Positions 52,668-61,042 of a DNA stretch of 64,000 nucleotides are shown in pieces. The notes below the pieces were generated by a model. That model was not told where the DNA came from. It did no database searches and worked only from the letters and a program-made list of their open reading frames with translations. The stretch comes from Saliniramus fredricksonii. GTDB taxonomy: Bacteria; Pseudomonadota; Alphaproteobacteria; Rhizobiales; Beijerinckiaceae. Location: NCBI RefSeq assembly GCF_900094735.1, contig NZ_FMBM01000001.1:434001-498000 (forward strand). The letters are read 5' to 3'. Position numbers and translations under genes: made by a program. Each line of letters starts with the position of its first letter. Position 1 is the first letter of the stretch.

Positions 52668-52892
52668 GGATTCTACTCCGACGCCCGCTGCCGAAGAGAC
52701 GGCAGCGCAAGGCCCGAGATGCTACGTCGGCTTGTGTTAAGGATCCGTTTCAGGCGCGCCACGCGGCGTTTCGACCCGCGCGATCCGCCGCAAACCGACA
52801 TGCGCGACGCTGCCCTCGCTTCCGGAGCGCTGCGGGTTTATGCAGATGGCGTATTTCGTGCGACGACGCGGGATTGGGCAAAGGGGTTCGGC

Positions 52893-55847
52893 ATGGCTTC
52901 CGGCAACGCGACAGCATCCGTTACGGCACGGCGTGCAGCGAAGGTGACCAGCCGCGATCTCGGCCTCGAGCGCAAGCTGCGGCGCGCCATGCAGGGCGAG
53001 GTGCGCTTCGATGCGTTCACGCGCGGGCGCTACGCCACCGATGCCTCGATCTACCAGATCATGCCGATAGGCGTGGTCATGCCGCAGAATGCCGAGGATC
53101 TCGAAGCCGCGCTGACCATCGCGCGTGAGGAAGGCGTGCCGGTGATCGTGCGCGGCGGCGGCACTTCGCAGAACGGGCAGCCGATCGGCGAGGGGCTCGT
53201 CATCGATTGCGCGCGCCATCTCGACCGGGTGCTCGATTACGACCCGCAGGCGCGCAGTATCCGCGTCGAGCCGGGCATGGTGCTGGAGCGACTGAACGCG
53301 CGGCTGAAAGCGGACGGCCTGTTCTTTCCCGTCGAGCCCTCCACCGCCTCGCGCTGCACGATCGGCGGCATGACCGGCAACAATTCCTGCGGCGCGCGCT
53401 CGATCCGCTACGGCAAGATGGTCGATAACGTGCTCGCGGTCGATGGCTGGTTCCACCACGCAGAGGCCTTCCGCTACGGCTCGATGGGCGGCGATGACGG
53501 CGGCGTCACCGGCTCGGCGGATGCGCGCAGGCTCGCCACCTCGCTGGTCGGGCTCGCCCATGCCGAGCGCGCCGGGATCGAGGCGCGGTTTCCGCAGGTA
53601 CAGCGGCGCGTGGGCGGCTACAATCTCGATGCGCTGCTTGCACCTGTGCCCAACCTCGCGCATCTGCTCGTCGGCTCGGAGGGCACGCTCGCGATTTCGC
53701 GCGCGGTGACGCTGGCGCTCTCGCCCCTTCCGCAACATCGCGTCATGGGCGTATGCCATTTCCCGAGCTTTCGCGCGGCGATGGAGACGACGCGCCATCT
53801 CGTCGAGCTCGGCCCGGTAGCCGTGGAACTCGTCGATCGCAACGTGCTCGAACTCGGTGCCGATATCGACATCTTCCGCCGCACCCTCGCGCAGATCACC
53901 AGGGGGCAACCTGATTGCCTGCTGCTGGTCGAATTCGCCGGCGAGAGCGCGGATGGCCTGCGTGATGATCTCAAACGTCTCGACCAGTGCATGGCCGATC
54001 ACGGCTACCCCGATGCCGTGGTGGAGGTGGTCGATCCGGGTGCTCAGAAACAGGTCTGGGGCGTGCGCGAGGCCTGCCTGAACATCATGATGTCGATGAA
54101 GGGCGACGGCAAGCCGGTCTCCTTCATCGAGGATTGCGCCGTGCCGCTCGAACACCTCGCCGATTACACCGACCGCGTCACCGCGATCTTCGAGAGACAT
54201 GGCACGCGCGGCACCTGGTATGCGCATGCCTCGGTCGGCTGCCTGCATGTGCGCCCGATCCTCAATATGAAGACCGATGACGGCGTGCGGGCCATGCGCG
54301 CCATCGCCGAGGAGACGTTCGAGGAGGTGCGCCGGTTCGAGGGCTCGCATTCCGGCGAGCACGGGGACGGGATCTCGCGCTCGGAATTCCACGAGGCAAT
54401 GTTCGGCACCCGCATGGTGCGCGCCTTCGAGGCGGTGAAGAACGCCTTCGATCCGCAAGGCCGCCTCAATCCCGGCAAGATCGTGCGCCCGCTCGCCTTC
54501 GATGATCGCGACCTGATGCGCTATCCGCCCGGCTACGCCCAGGCCGCGCCGCGCGAGACCGCCCTCGACTGGAGCGATCACGGCGGCATGCTCGCCGCCG
54601 TGGAGATGTGCAACAATAACGGCACCTGCCGCAAGCGCGTCGGCGGGGCGATGTGCCCGAGCTTTCGCGTCACCGGCAGCGAGATGCATGTGACGCGCGG
54701 GCGCGCCAACACGTTGCGCCTCGCCATGACCGGCCAGCTCGGCGAAGACGCCTTCACCGATCCCGCCATGAAGGCGACGATGGATCTGTGCGTCTCCTGC
54801 AAGGCGTGTCGCCACGAATGCCCGACCGGCGTTGACATGGCCCGGATGAAGATCGAATTCCTCAGCCATTACCATGCCCGCCACGGCCTGCCGCTGAAGG
54901 AGCGGCTCATCGCCTGGCTGCCGCGTTATGCGCCGCTCGCTTCGCGGCTGCGCGGGCTGATGAACCTGCGCGACAGGGTGCCGGGGCTTGCGGCCTTGTC
55001 CGAGACGCTTGCAGGATTCTCCGCCCGCCGCGCGCTCCCCGTCTGGCGCAAGCCCTGGAGGGAGACCGGCGAAGCAGCATCGCCGGAGGCGGTGATCGGA
55101 GACGGGCGGGACGTGGTGCTCTTCGGTGATACCTTCAACCGCTATTTCGAACCGGAAAACCTCGCCGCCGCCGCCCGTGTGCTGGCACGGGCCGGCTATC
55201 GCCTGCACCGGGTCGCGCCGGCGGATCGCGGGCGTCCATTGTGTTGCGGGCGCACCTTCCTCTCTGCAGGACGGGTCGACGAGGCGCGTCTGGAAGCGCA
55301 GCGCACCCGCGATGCGCTGATCCCCTTCGTCGAGCGGGGCGCGCGCGTCATCGGGCTCGAACCCTCCTGCCTGCTCACCCTGCGCGACGAATTTCACGCG
55401 CTTTTGCCCGACGAGGCCACGCAGGCGCTCTGCGACGCCGCCTTCCTCTTCGAGGAGGCGCTCGCCGCCGATCAGGAGGCGGGTGTGATCGACCTTGCCT
55501 TCGCCGATCAGGGCGGGCGCAAGGCCTATCTGCACGGGCATTGTCATCAGAAGAGCTTCGAGGCACTTAGCCCCGTCGAGACGCTTCTTCACGCGGTGCC
55601 CGGCCTCACGCTCGAGACGATTGAATCGAGTTGCTGCGGCATGGCCGGCGCCTTCGGCTATGATGCACGCACCATTGATACCTCGCTCGCCATGGGGGAA
55701 CTCTCGCTCTTCCCCGCCCTGCGCAAGGCTGATCCCGACGCGATCATCCTCGCCGATGGCACCTCTTGCCGCCACCAGATCGGTGACGGCGTGGCGCGTG
55801 AGGCGGTGCATGTGGCGCGGTTCCTGGATCAGGCGCTCAACGAATGA
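52893..55847 (+). CDS. FAD-linked oxidase/Fe-S protein, D-2-hydroxyacid dehydrogenase type
   Basis: 984 residues joining a GlcD/D-2-hydroxyglutarate dehydrogenase-like flavoprotein to a GlpC-like Fe-S module. The PCMH FAD domain has PVIVRGGGTSQNGQPIGEG (about 83) and GGMTGNNSCGARSIRYGK, followed by the FAD-oxidase C domain. A ferredoxin-like segment has CNNNGTC (from Cys573) and CVSCKACRHECPTG (from Cys633), and two CCG-type motifs follow (CCGRTF, SSCCGMAG). It presumably oxidises a D-2-hydroxyacid to a 2-ketoacid and passes electrons to the quinone pool. The ATG at 52893 has AAAGGGG upstream; the longer frame is less likely. Confidence 0.9.
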   Translation: MASGNATASVTARRAAKVTSRDLGLERKLRRAMQGEVRFDAFTRGRYATDASIYQIMPIGVVMPQNAEDLEAALTIAREEGVPVIVRGGGTSQNGQPIGEGLVIDCARHLDRVLDYDPQARSIRVEPGMVLERLNARLKADGLFFPVEPSTASRCTIGGMTGNNSCGARSIRYGKMVDNVLAVDGWFHHAEAFRYGSMGGDDGGVTGSADARRLATSLVGLAHAERAGIEARFPQVQRRVGGYNLDALLAPVPNLAHLLVGSEGTLAISRAVTLALSPLPQHRVMGVCHFPSFRAAMETTRHLVELGPVAVELVDRNVLELGADIDIFRRTLAQITRGQPDCLLLVEFAGESADGLRDDLKRLDQCMADHGYPDAVVEVVDPGAQKQVWGVREACLNIMMSMKGDGKPVSFIEDCAVPLEHLADYTDRVTAIFERHGTRGTWYAHASVGCLHVRPILNMKTDDGVRAMRAIAEETFEEVRRFEGSHSGEHGDGISRSEFHEAMFGTRMVRAFEAVKNAFDPQGRLNPGKIVRPLAFDDRDLMRYPPGYAQAAPRETALDWSDHGGMLAAVEMCNNNGTCRKRVGGAMCPSFRVTGSEMHVTRGRANTLRLAMTGQLGEDAFTDPAMKATMDLCVSCKACRHECPTGVDMARMKIEFLSHYHARHGLPLKERLIAWLPRYAPLASRLRGLMNLRDRVPGLAALSETLAGFSARRALPVWRKPWRETGEAASPEAVIGDGRDVVLFGDTFNRYFEPENLAAAARVLARAGYRLHRVAPADRGRPLCCGRTFLSAGRVDEARLEAQRTRDALIPFVERGARVIGLEPSCLLTLRDEFHALLPDEATQALCDAAFLFEEALAADQEAGVIDLAFADQGGRKAYLHGHCHQKSFEALSPVETLLHAVPGLTLETIESSCCGMAGAFGYDARTIDTSLAMGELSLFPALRKADPDAIILADGTSCRHQIGDGVAREAVHVARFLDQALNE

Positions 55848-56955
55848 TTCGCACGTTGCGCGAGCCGATCTCACCGGAATCCGGACATTTCATCACGATG
55901 CGGATATCATCGTAGCTGCGGTCGGTCCAGCCGGGCTGGAGCCAGTTATGATTCGGCCCCGGCTGACCGGGCGGGCGGTCTTCCCAGCCGAAATACATGT
56001 AGGATCCCGGCGTGCAGCCGCGATCCTCGACCTGCGGCGCGCGATGCTTGCCCTCGGGCAGGATGCCGCCATCGCTTTCGCCGACACATTCGTCCAGGCT
56101 TTCGCAGCGCACGGTTTCGAGCATGTCGAAACCCTGGTCGATCTGGCCCGGACGGAACCACCGGTTCCATGCGCCCGGAATGTCTTCGGCGACGCGGATG
56201 ATGTCGAAGATCTCGCGCCCGTTCACGATCCGTGTGTCGGTGAAATATTCGAAGACGGGGGCAAAGGGCGGGCGATTGGGATTATCAAGGAGCCCGGGAT
56301 GCGATCTCACATGCCGCTGATTGCGCATGCTGAAGCTCAGCGATTCACCTTCGGCGCAACGCGGCCAGTCGAAATCGTATTCCGTCCCCTCGTTATCCGC
56401 AATCAGCGTCATCTGGCTGCGATACCGATCGCGCCCTTGCGGATCGGCCGGGTTGGCGGATTCATGGTCGTAGCAATAGGCGAAAAGCTGGTTGTAATCC
56501 CCCGCATCGGGGTTGAGATAGGTCATTTCCGGCGGATCGTATTGCTGTGTCAGCGCATCGATATGCACATCCGTGCGTACGCTGACATGCATCGATTCCG
56601 CGATTCCGGGAACGACATGCGCCATCACCGTGCGCAGATCGCCCGAGAGTTCCAGCGAGAAGGTATTCTGGTTGATCCAGCTGCCTTCGGAGACGATCGA
56701 ACCCAGATGATCCGGCTCGCGGCCCTGGCCCGAGACCTGCGCCAGATAGGCCTCGATGACCTGTTCAGGGTTCTGACGATTCTCGGAATTCGCCACATGC
56801 AGCGCGAGCCCGTCGGATACGGCCTGGAGTTGCGAACGCGCATCGGTTGCGCGACTGTAATCGACAGCGATACCGGCCACGCCGAAGAGCGGGATCGCCG
56901 TCACGGCGAACACCATGGCGACGCCGCCACGTCTGTCCCGGCAGAACTCGAACAT
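55837..56955 (-). CDS. TadE/TadG-like exported protein
   Basis: 372 residues. The N-terminus (RDRRGGVAMVFAVTAIPLFGVAGIAVDYSRATDARSQLQAVSDGLAL) is the TadG-type (PF13400) prepilin-like membrane anchor. The rest is a periplasmic region of unknown fold ending in a Cys-containing domain (CTPGSYMYFGWEDRPPG ... IVMKCPDSG). No other tad pilus gene is nearby. Its 3' end overlaps the convergent FAD/Fe-S gene by 11 bases. Start at 56955; the upstream 78 codons are not convincing. Confidence 0.8.
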   Translation of the reverse strand: MFEFCRDRRGGVAMVFAVTAIPLFGVAGIAVDYSRATDARSQLQAVSDGLALHVANSENRQNPEQVIEAYLAQVSGQGREPDHLGSIVSEGSWINQNTFSLELSGDLRTVMAHVVPGIAESMHVSVRTDVHIDALTQQYDPPEMTYLNPDAGDYNQLFAYCYDHESANPADPQGRDRYRSQMTLIADNEGTEYDFDWPRCAEGESLSFSMRNQRHVRSHPGLLDNPNRPPFAPVFEYFTDTRIVNGREIFDIIRVAEDIPGAWNRWFRPGQIDQGFDMLETVRCESLDECVGESDGGILPEGKHRAPQVEDRGCTPGSYMYFGWEDRPPGQPGPNHNWLQPGWTDRSYDDIRIVMKCPDSGEIGSRNVRIIR

Positions 56956-57368
56956 TGCACCACCTGCCTTTATCTGCTGATGACCACGTGCTGGAAAAAC
57001 ATCGGTGATGGATAACGCAAATTTAGACGAATGCGCAGCACTTCCGCTGCGTAAAGTTAATGGATATCTCATCGAAACAAGTAGTGAATCTGATTTCTGA
57101 TTTGGGTCAATTTGATCTGACCATCGTGAAGCGGCGCACGAGCCGCAGATTTCCGCAGCAGACAGATCGACATTGCCAATCCGATACAATGCAAGACATC
57201 AAAAGCCTGCAATTAAAACTGATTTATTCTACAGATACACAATTAAAAGATGCCGCATCCCTCGTTGGAAGACGCGTCGCACGACGCCCGACCTTCCTCC
57301 CGCGAAAATCATGGCATCTCACGTCGATATCGCCCATATAAGCGTCGGACCCTATCGAAAGCGAAGCC
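56956..57368. other. AT-rich 413-base divergent spacer
   Basis: Lies between the TadG-like gene (minus) and dapF (plus) and is clearly richer in A+T than its surroundings. A small hairpin (CGCAGC/GCTGCG, 57034-57051) is present. A 93-codon ORF at 57060-57341 has no recognisable features and I do not call it. It probably contains both divergent promoters. Confidence 0.5.
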
Positions 57369-58256
57369 ATGAGCGCATTGGCCGGCAGGCGATTTCTGAA
57401 GATGAACGGGCTGGGGAACCGGATCGTCGTGCTCGATCTGCGCGGCACGGCAATCACGGTCTCGGCGCAGGAGGCGCGTGCCATTGCGGCACATCCGCGC
57501 TCGCCCTTCGACCAGCTCATGATCATCCATGATCCGCGCGGGCCGGGCGCCGACGCCTTCATCCGCATCATGAACAATGACGGCTCGGATGCCGGCGCCT
57601 GCGGCAACGGCATGCGCTGCGTCGCCTGGGCGCTTTGCGTCGATCCGCCGATCAGCGGCGGCATCGACCGCGACCATCTGCGCCTCGAAACACAGGCCGG
57701 CATGCTCGAGGCCTGGATGCGCGACCAGACCCGCTTCACCGTCGATATGGGCGCGCCGCGATTCGACTGGCAGGACATTCCCCTGCGCGATCCGTTTCCC
57801 GATACCCGCTACATCGAGTTGCAGGCCGGGCCGATCGACGCGCCGGTTCTGCATTCGCCCTCGGCGGTGAATATGGGCAATCCGCACGCGGTCTTCTTCG
57901 TCGATGATCTCGACGCGCATGATCTCGCCCGGTTCGGGCCGTTGCTGGAAAACCATCCGATCTTTCCCGACCGCGCCAATATCTCGCTGGCCCAGGTACT
58001 CTCGCCCACGCGTATCCGGCTCAAGGTCTGGGAGCGCGGCGCGGGGCTGACGCAAGCCTGTGGATCCGCCGCCTGCGCGGCGCTCGTTGCGGCGGCCCGG
58101 CGCAAGTTTACCGGGCGCGAGGCGACGGTCAGCCTGCCAGGTGGTGATCTTGACATCGTCTGGCGGGAAAGCGATTCCCACGTGCTGCTGACCGGGCCGG
58201 TCGAGATGGAATGGGAAGACCGGTTTCCGGCAGGGATTTTTGCCGGGGCTGCGTGA
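57369..58256 (+). CDS. dapF: Diaminopimelate epimerase
   Basis: Interconverts LL- and meso-diaminopimelate for lysine and peptidoglycan. 295 residues. The two catalytic cysteines are in [12 protein letters not shown] (first) and [14 protein letters not shown] (second); [15 protein letters not shown] and [12 protein letters not shown] are family signatures. It is followed by mtaB about 110 bases on; the dapF-mtaB order is common in Rhizobiales. Confidence 0.97.
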   Translation: MSALAGRRFLKMNGLGNRIVVLDLRGTAITVSAQEARAIAAHPRSPFDQLMIIHDPRGPGADAFIRIMNNDGSDAGACGNGMRCVAWALCVDPPISGGIDRDHLRLETQAGMLEAWMRDQTRFTVDMGAPRFDWQDIPLRDPFPDTRYIELQAGPIDAPVLHSPSAVNMGNPHAVFFVDDLDAHDLARFGPLLENHPIFPDRANISLAQVLSPTRIRLKVWERGAGLTQACGSAACAALVAAARRKFTGREATVSLPGGDLDIVWRESDSHVLLTGPVEMEWEDRFPAGIFAGAA

Positions 58257-58365
58257 GGCGGTGCGTACCTGTGGGCAGGCCCGCAGGACGGCAGGATACG
58301 AGGATCACAGGATCGCATGACGGACCCGCCGCATGCGCTTCGCAGGAGGTAACGATACACCGCCC

Positions 58366-59616
58366 ATGAGCATCGATCTCGTCACATTCGGCTGCCGGCT
58401 CAACACCTACGAGTCCGAGGCGATGGAGCGTCAGGCCCGCGAGGCCGGGCTCGATGACGCCGTCATCGTCAATACCTGCGCAGTCACGGCAGAGGCTACC
58501 CGCCAGGCCCGCCAGAGCATCCGCCGCATCGCCCGCGAACGCCCCGGCGCGCGCATCATCGTCACCGGCTGCGCCGCGCAGGTCGAGCCCGGGACCTTCG
58601 CCGCCATGCCGGAAGTGGCGCAGGTCGTGGGCAATCACGAGAAGATGCAGCCCGGGACCTGGCAGAAGCTGCAGGCTTTCGGCATCGGCGAGAGCGAAAG
58701 GGTCATCGTTGACGACATCATGGCCGTGCGCGAAACCGCCGCGCATCTGATCGACGGGATGAAGGGGCGCACCCGCGCCTTCGTGCAGGTGCAGAACGGC
58801 TGCGACCATCGCTGCACCTTCTGCATCATCCCCTATGGGCGCGGCAATTCGCGCTCGGTCCCTATGGGCGTCGTTGTCGAGCAGATCCGCACACTTGTCG
58901 AAAACGGCACCCGCGAGGCGGTTCTGACCGGTGTCGACATCACCAGCTATGGCAAGGATCTGCCCGGCGAGCCGCGTTTCGGCACGCTGGTGCGCGCCAT
59001 CCTGCGGCATGTGCCCGAGCTCGAGCGGCTGCGCATTTCCTCGATCGATTCCGTCGAGGCGGATGATGATCTGATGCGCGCGCTGGCCGAAGAAGAGCGG
59101 CTGATGCCGCATCTGCATCTCTCGCTCCAGGCCGGCGACGACATGATCCTCAAGCGCATGAAGCGCCGGCACCTGCGCGATGACGCGATCCGCTTCTGCG
59201 AGGAAGCGCGACGGCTGCGTCCCGATCTCGTCTTCGGCGCCGACATCATCGCGGGCTTTCCCACCGAAACCGAGGCAATGTTTGCAAATTCCCTCGCACT
59301 CGTCGATGCATGCGGGCTCACGCATCTGCACGTCTTCCCCTTCTCGCCCCGCCCCGGCACACCGGCCGCGCGCATGCCGCAGGTCGATCGCAAGCTGGTC
59401 AAGGAGCGCGCCGCGCGCCTGCGCGCCAAGGGTGCGCAGGCACTGCGGCACCATCTCGATGCCGAGATCGGCCAGCTCCGCAATGTCCTGACCGAAACCG
59501 CCGATACCGGGCGCACCGAGGGCTTCACGCCGGTCCGCTTCTCCGCCCCGGTCGCCGCGGGCGAGATCCGGGCCGTCACCATCGCCGCCCATGACGGGCG
59601 CGTCCTGCACGCCTGA
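58366..59616 (+). CDS. mtaB: tRNA t6A37 methylthiotransferase
   Basis: Radical-SAM enzyme converting t6A to ms2t6A at position 37 of tRNAs. 416 residues. N-terminal UPF0004 domain with cysteines in TFGCRLNTYES, VNTCAVT and VTGCAAQ; radical-SAM cluster C146-x3-C150-x2-C153 (CDHRCTFCIIPYGRG). The radical-SAM core reads to FSPRPGTPAARM, followed by a C-terminal TRAM-like stretch. A Shine-Dalgarno (AGGAGGT) is 17 bases upstream of this ATG and only follows the alternative ATG at 58333, so the true start is slightly uncertain. Confidence 0.95.
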   Translation: MSIDLVTFGCRLNTYESEAMERQAREAGLDDAVIVNTCAVTAEATRQARQSIRRIARERPGARIIVTGCAAQVEPGTFAAMPEVAQVVGNHEKMQPGTWQKLQAFGIGESERVIVDDIMAVRETAAHLIDGMKGRTRAFVQVQNGCDHRCTFCIIPYGRGNSRSVPMGVVVEQIRTLVENGTREAVLTGVDITSYGKDLPGEPRFGTLVRAILRHVPELERLRISSIDSVEADDDLMRALAEEERLMPHLHLSLQAGDDMILKRMKRRHLRDDAIRFCEEARRLRPDLVFGADIIAGFPTETEAMFANSLALVDACGLTHLHVFPFSPRPGTPAARMPQVDRKLVKERAARLRAKGAQALRHHLDAEIGQLRNVLTETADTGRTEGFTPVRFSAPVAAGEIRAVTIAAHDGRVLHA

Positions 59617-59810
59617 AGGCGGTCACCACACCCCGCCTGTTTTTGCGCCATAGCTTCGACCAATGGCGGGCTGGTATTTCGCATGTTCTCGATGTGCAAT
59701 ACTGGCAAGCACGCTTCGGGGCCGTATGACGCCCCGCGTGAAGGCGTGCACGGCATGATTCTCTCCAAAGCCGGGGAGATGGGCGGAGATGAAGGATGAC
59801 ACGAGCGCTT

Positions 59811-59847
59811 CTCCCCACCCTCATTCCCTCCCCGCCGGGCAGGGAGG
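59811..59847. repeat. Intergenic palindromic repeat, possible third copy
   Basis: ctccccaccctcattccctc then cccgccgggcagggagg has the same C-rich/G-rich layout as the copies at 21308-21345 and 21414-21451. It lies in the 5' region of the carbonic anhydrase gene. Confidence 0.45.
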
Positions 59848-59881
59848 CATGGCGCGCGCTTCAGGAACCAGCGGAGGCGCG

Positions 59882-60505
59882 ATGCTGCCGCAGCGGCTGA
59901 TGCAGGGCTATCGTGCCTATCGCGAAAAGGCATCCGGGTCGCAACGCGTGCGATTCGCCGGGCAGGCGCGCGCGCAGCAGCCGCAGACCATGGTGATCGG
60001 CTGCTGCGATTCACGCGTGGCGCCGGAGACGATCTTTGATGCCGAGCCCGGCGAACTCTTCGTCTGCCGCAACATCGCCAACCTCGTGCCACGCAGCGAT
60101 TCGCCGATGGGCGATGCCAGCGTCGCGGCAGCCCTCGAATATGCGGTGCTCGCGCTCGCCGTGAAGCATATCGTCGTGCTCGGCCATGCCGGCTGCGGCG
60201 GGATCGCGGCCTTCGCGCGGCGCGCCAAACCACTCTCGGCGCAGGATTACACCGGGCGCTGGATTGCCGGCATCGCAGAGGCGCAAACGCGGTTGCCCGA
60301 AAAGGCGCGGGGGCAAACCGATTACACCACCCTGCTCGAACAGGCCTCGGTGGCGACGAGCCTGCACCATCTGCGTGGCTATCCCTGCGTCGCGACGGCC
60401 GTCGAATCGGAAGGCCTGACGCTGCACGGCGCGCATTTCGATATTCGTACCGGCGCACTCGCCCTGTATGACCAGAACGCGGCCAGGTTCATTCGCGTCG
60501 CATAG
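59882..60505 (+). CDS. Beta-class carbonic anhydrase
   Basis: 207 residues. Zinc ligands and catalytic Asp-Arg pair are visible in VIGCCDSRVAPET (Cys-x-Asp-x-Arg) and in VLGHAGCGGIAAF (His and Cys). It interconverts CO2 and bicarbonate in the cytoplasm. The frame is open to 59789, but the region between is repeat-derived and low-complexity; the ATG at 59882 has GGAGG five bases upstream and begins with the family pattern MLPQRLMQGYRAY. Confidence 0.94.
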   Translation: MLPQRLMQGYRAYREKASGSQRVRFAGQARAQQPQTMVIGCCDSRVAPETIFDAEPGELFVCRNIANLVPRSDSPMGDASVAAALEYAVLALAVKHIVVLGHAGCGGIAAFARRAKPLSAQDYTGRWIAGIAEAQTRLPEKARGQTDYTTLLEQASVATSLHHLRGYPCVATAVESEGLTLHGAHFDIRTGALALYDQNAARFIRVA

Positions 60506-60542
60506 AGGCTGTGCTGCATGACAGGGCGGTGAGGAAAATCGC

Positions 60543-60571
60543 TTGCACAGGCGCGGCTCCCGGCGCTATGA
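60543..60571 (+). promoter_or_regulatory. tRNA-Gly promoter
   Basis: TTGCAC (60543-60548), a 17-base spacer and CTATGA (60566-60571) fit the alphaproteobacterial sigma-70 pattern, ending 10 bases before the tRNA. Confidence 0.7.
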
Positions 60572-60581
60572 CTAGCGCAAC

Positions 60582-60656
60582 GCGGGCGTAGTTCAGTGGT
60601 AGAACGTCAGCTTCCCAAGCTGAATGTCGTCGGTTCGATCCCGATCGCCCGCTCCA
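60582..60656 (+). tRNA. tRNA-Gly (anticodon CCC), CCA encoded
   Basis: Acceptor stem GCGGGCG pairs with CGCCCGC (60646-60652). D-arm GTTCAGTGGTAGAAC, anticodon stem TCAGC/GCTGA with loop TTCCCAA (anticodon CCC), T-arm CGTCGGTTCGATCCCGAT and a templated CCA end are all present. Confidence 0.97.
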
Positions 60657-61042
60657 GTCCCGCTCGGCCTCTGTTTATCAACACGGTTACGGTTGTGGGA
60701 TTGCCGTGCCTTGGAATCCCTGTCGACAGGCCCTGAAACTTTCGCGGATGCCTGCCATAACTGCCGGCAGATCACCGGGGGAAAGCCGCCCGGCTCTCTC
60801 TCGATCCGACAAATCACGGCGATGCGCCCGTGTATCGCTTCAGCGATTGCCGGCCCTTTCGCGAATTGAGTCAAAACCGGCAGCGAACACGAATTCGGAC
60901 AGGCAATGTTGCGTGCCGGCCTTTCCCGGCATGCCCCCCCTGCGAAATCGCGAAGCCCGCATAGGCTGGGCTTCAGCTTGTTCTGACCGGAGGCGCACCA
61001 TAGCCTGTAACAAAGCCAACGGTCATCAAACGGGAGTTCATT
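60657..61042. other. Intergenic gap after tRNA-Gly
   Basis: 386 bases between the tRNA and the hydantoinase A gene. I looked for an integrase remnant or a duplicated tRNA 3' end that would mark an island boundary and found neither. It presumably contains the hyuA promoter. Confidence 0.5.

Noticed and set aside
52737-55874. 1,045-codon minus-strand ORF
   Set aside because: Antisense of the FAD/Fe-S gene, an effect of high G+C at third positions; no recognisable domain.
57060-57341. 93-codon ORF in the AT-rich spacer before dapF
   Set aside because: No ribosome-binding site, no recognisable domain, and composition typical of non-coding DNA.
60582-61042. tRNA-Gly as an integration site for a genomic island
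   Set aside because: No integrase, no duplicated tRNA 3' end within the window, and base composition after the tRNA is unchanged.
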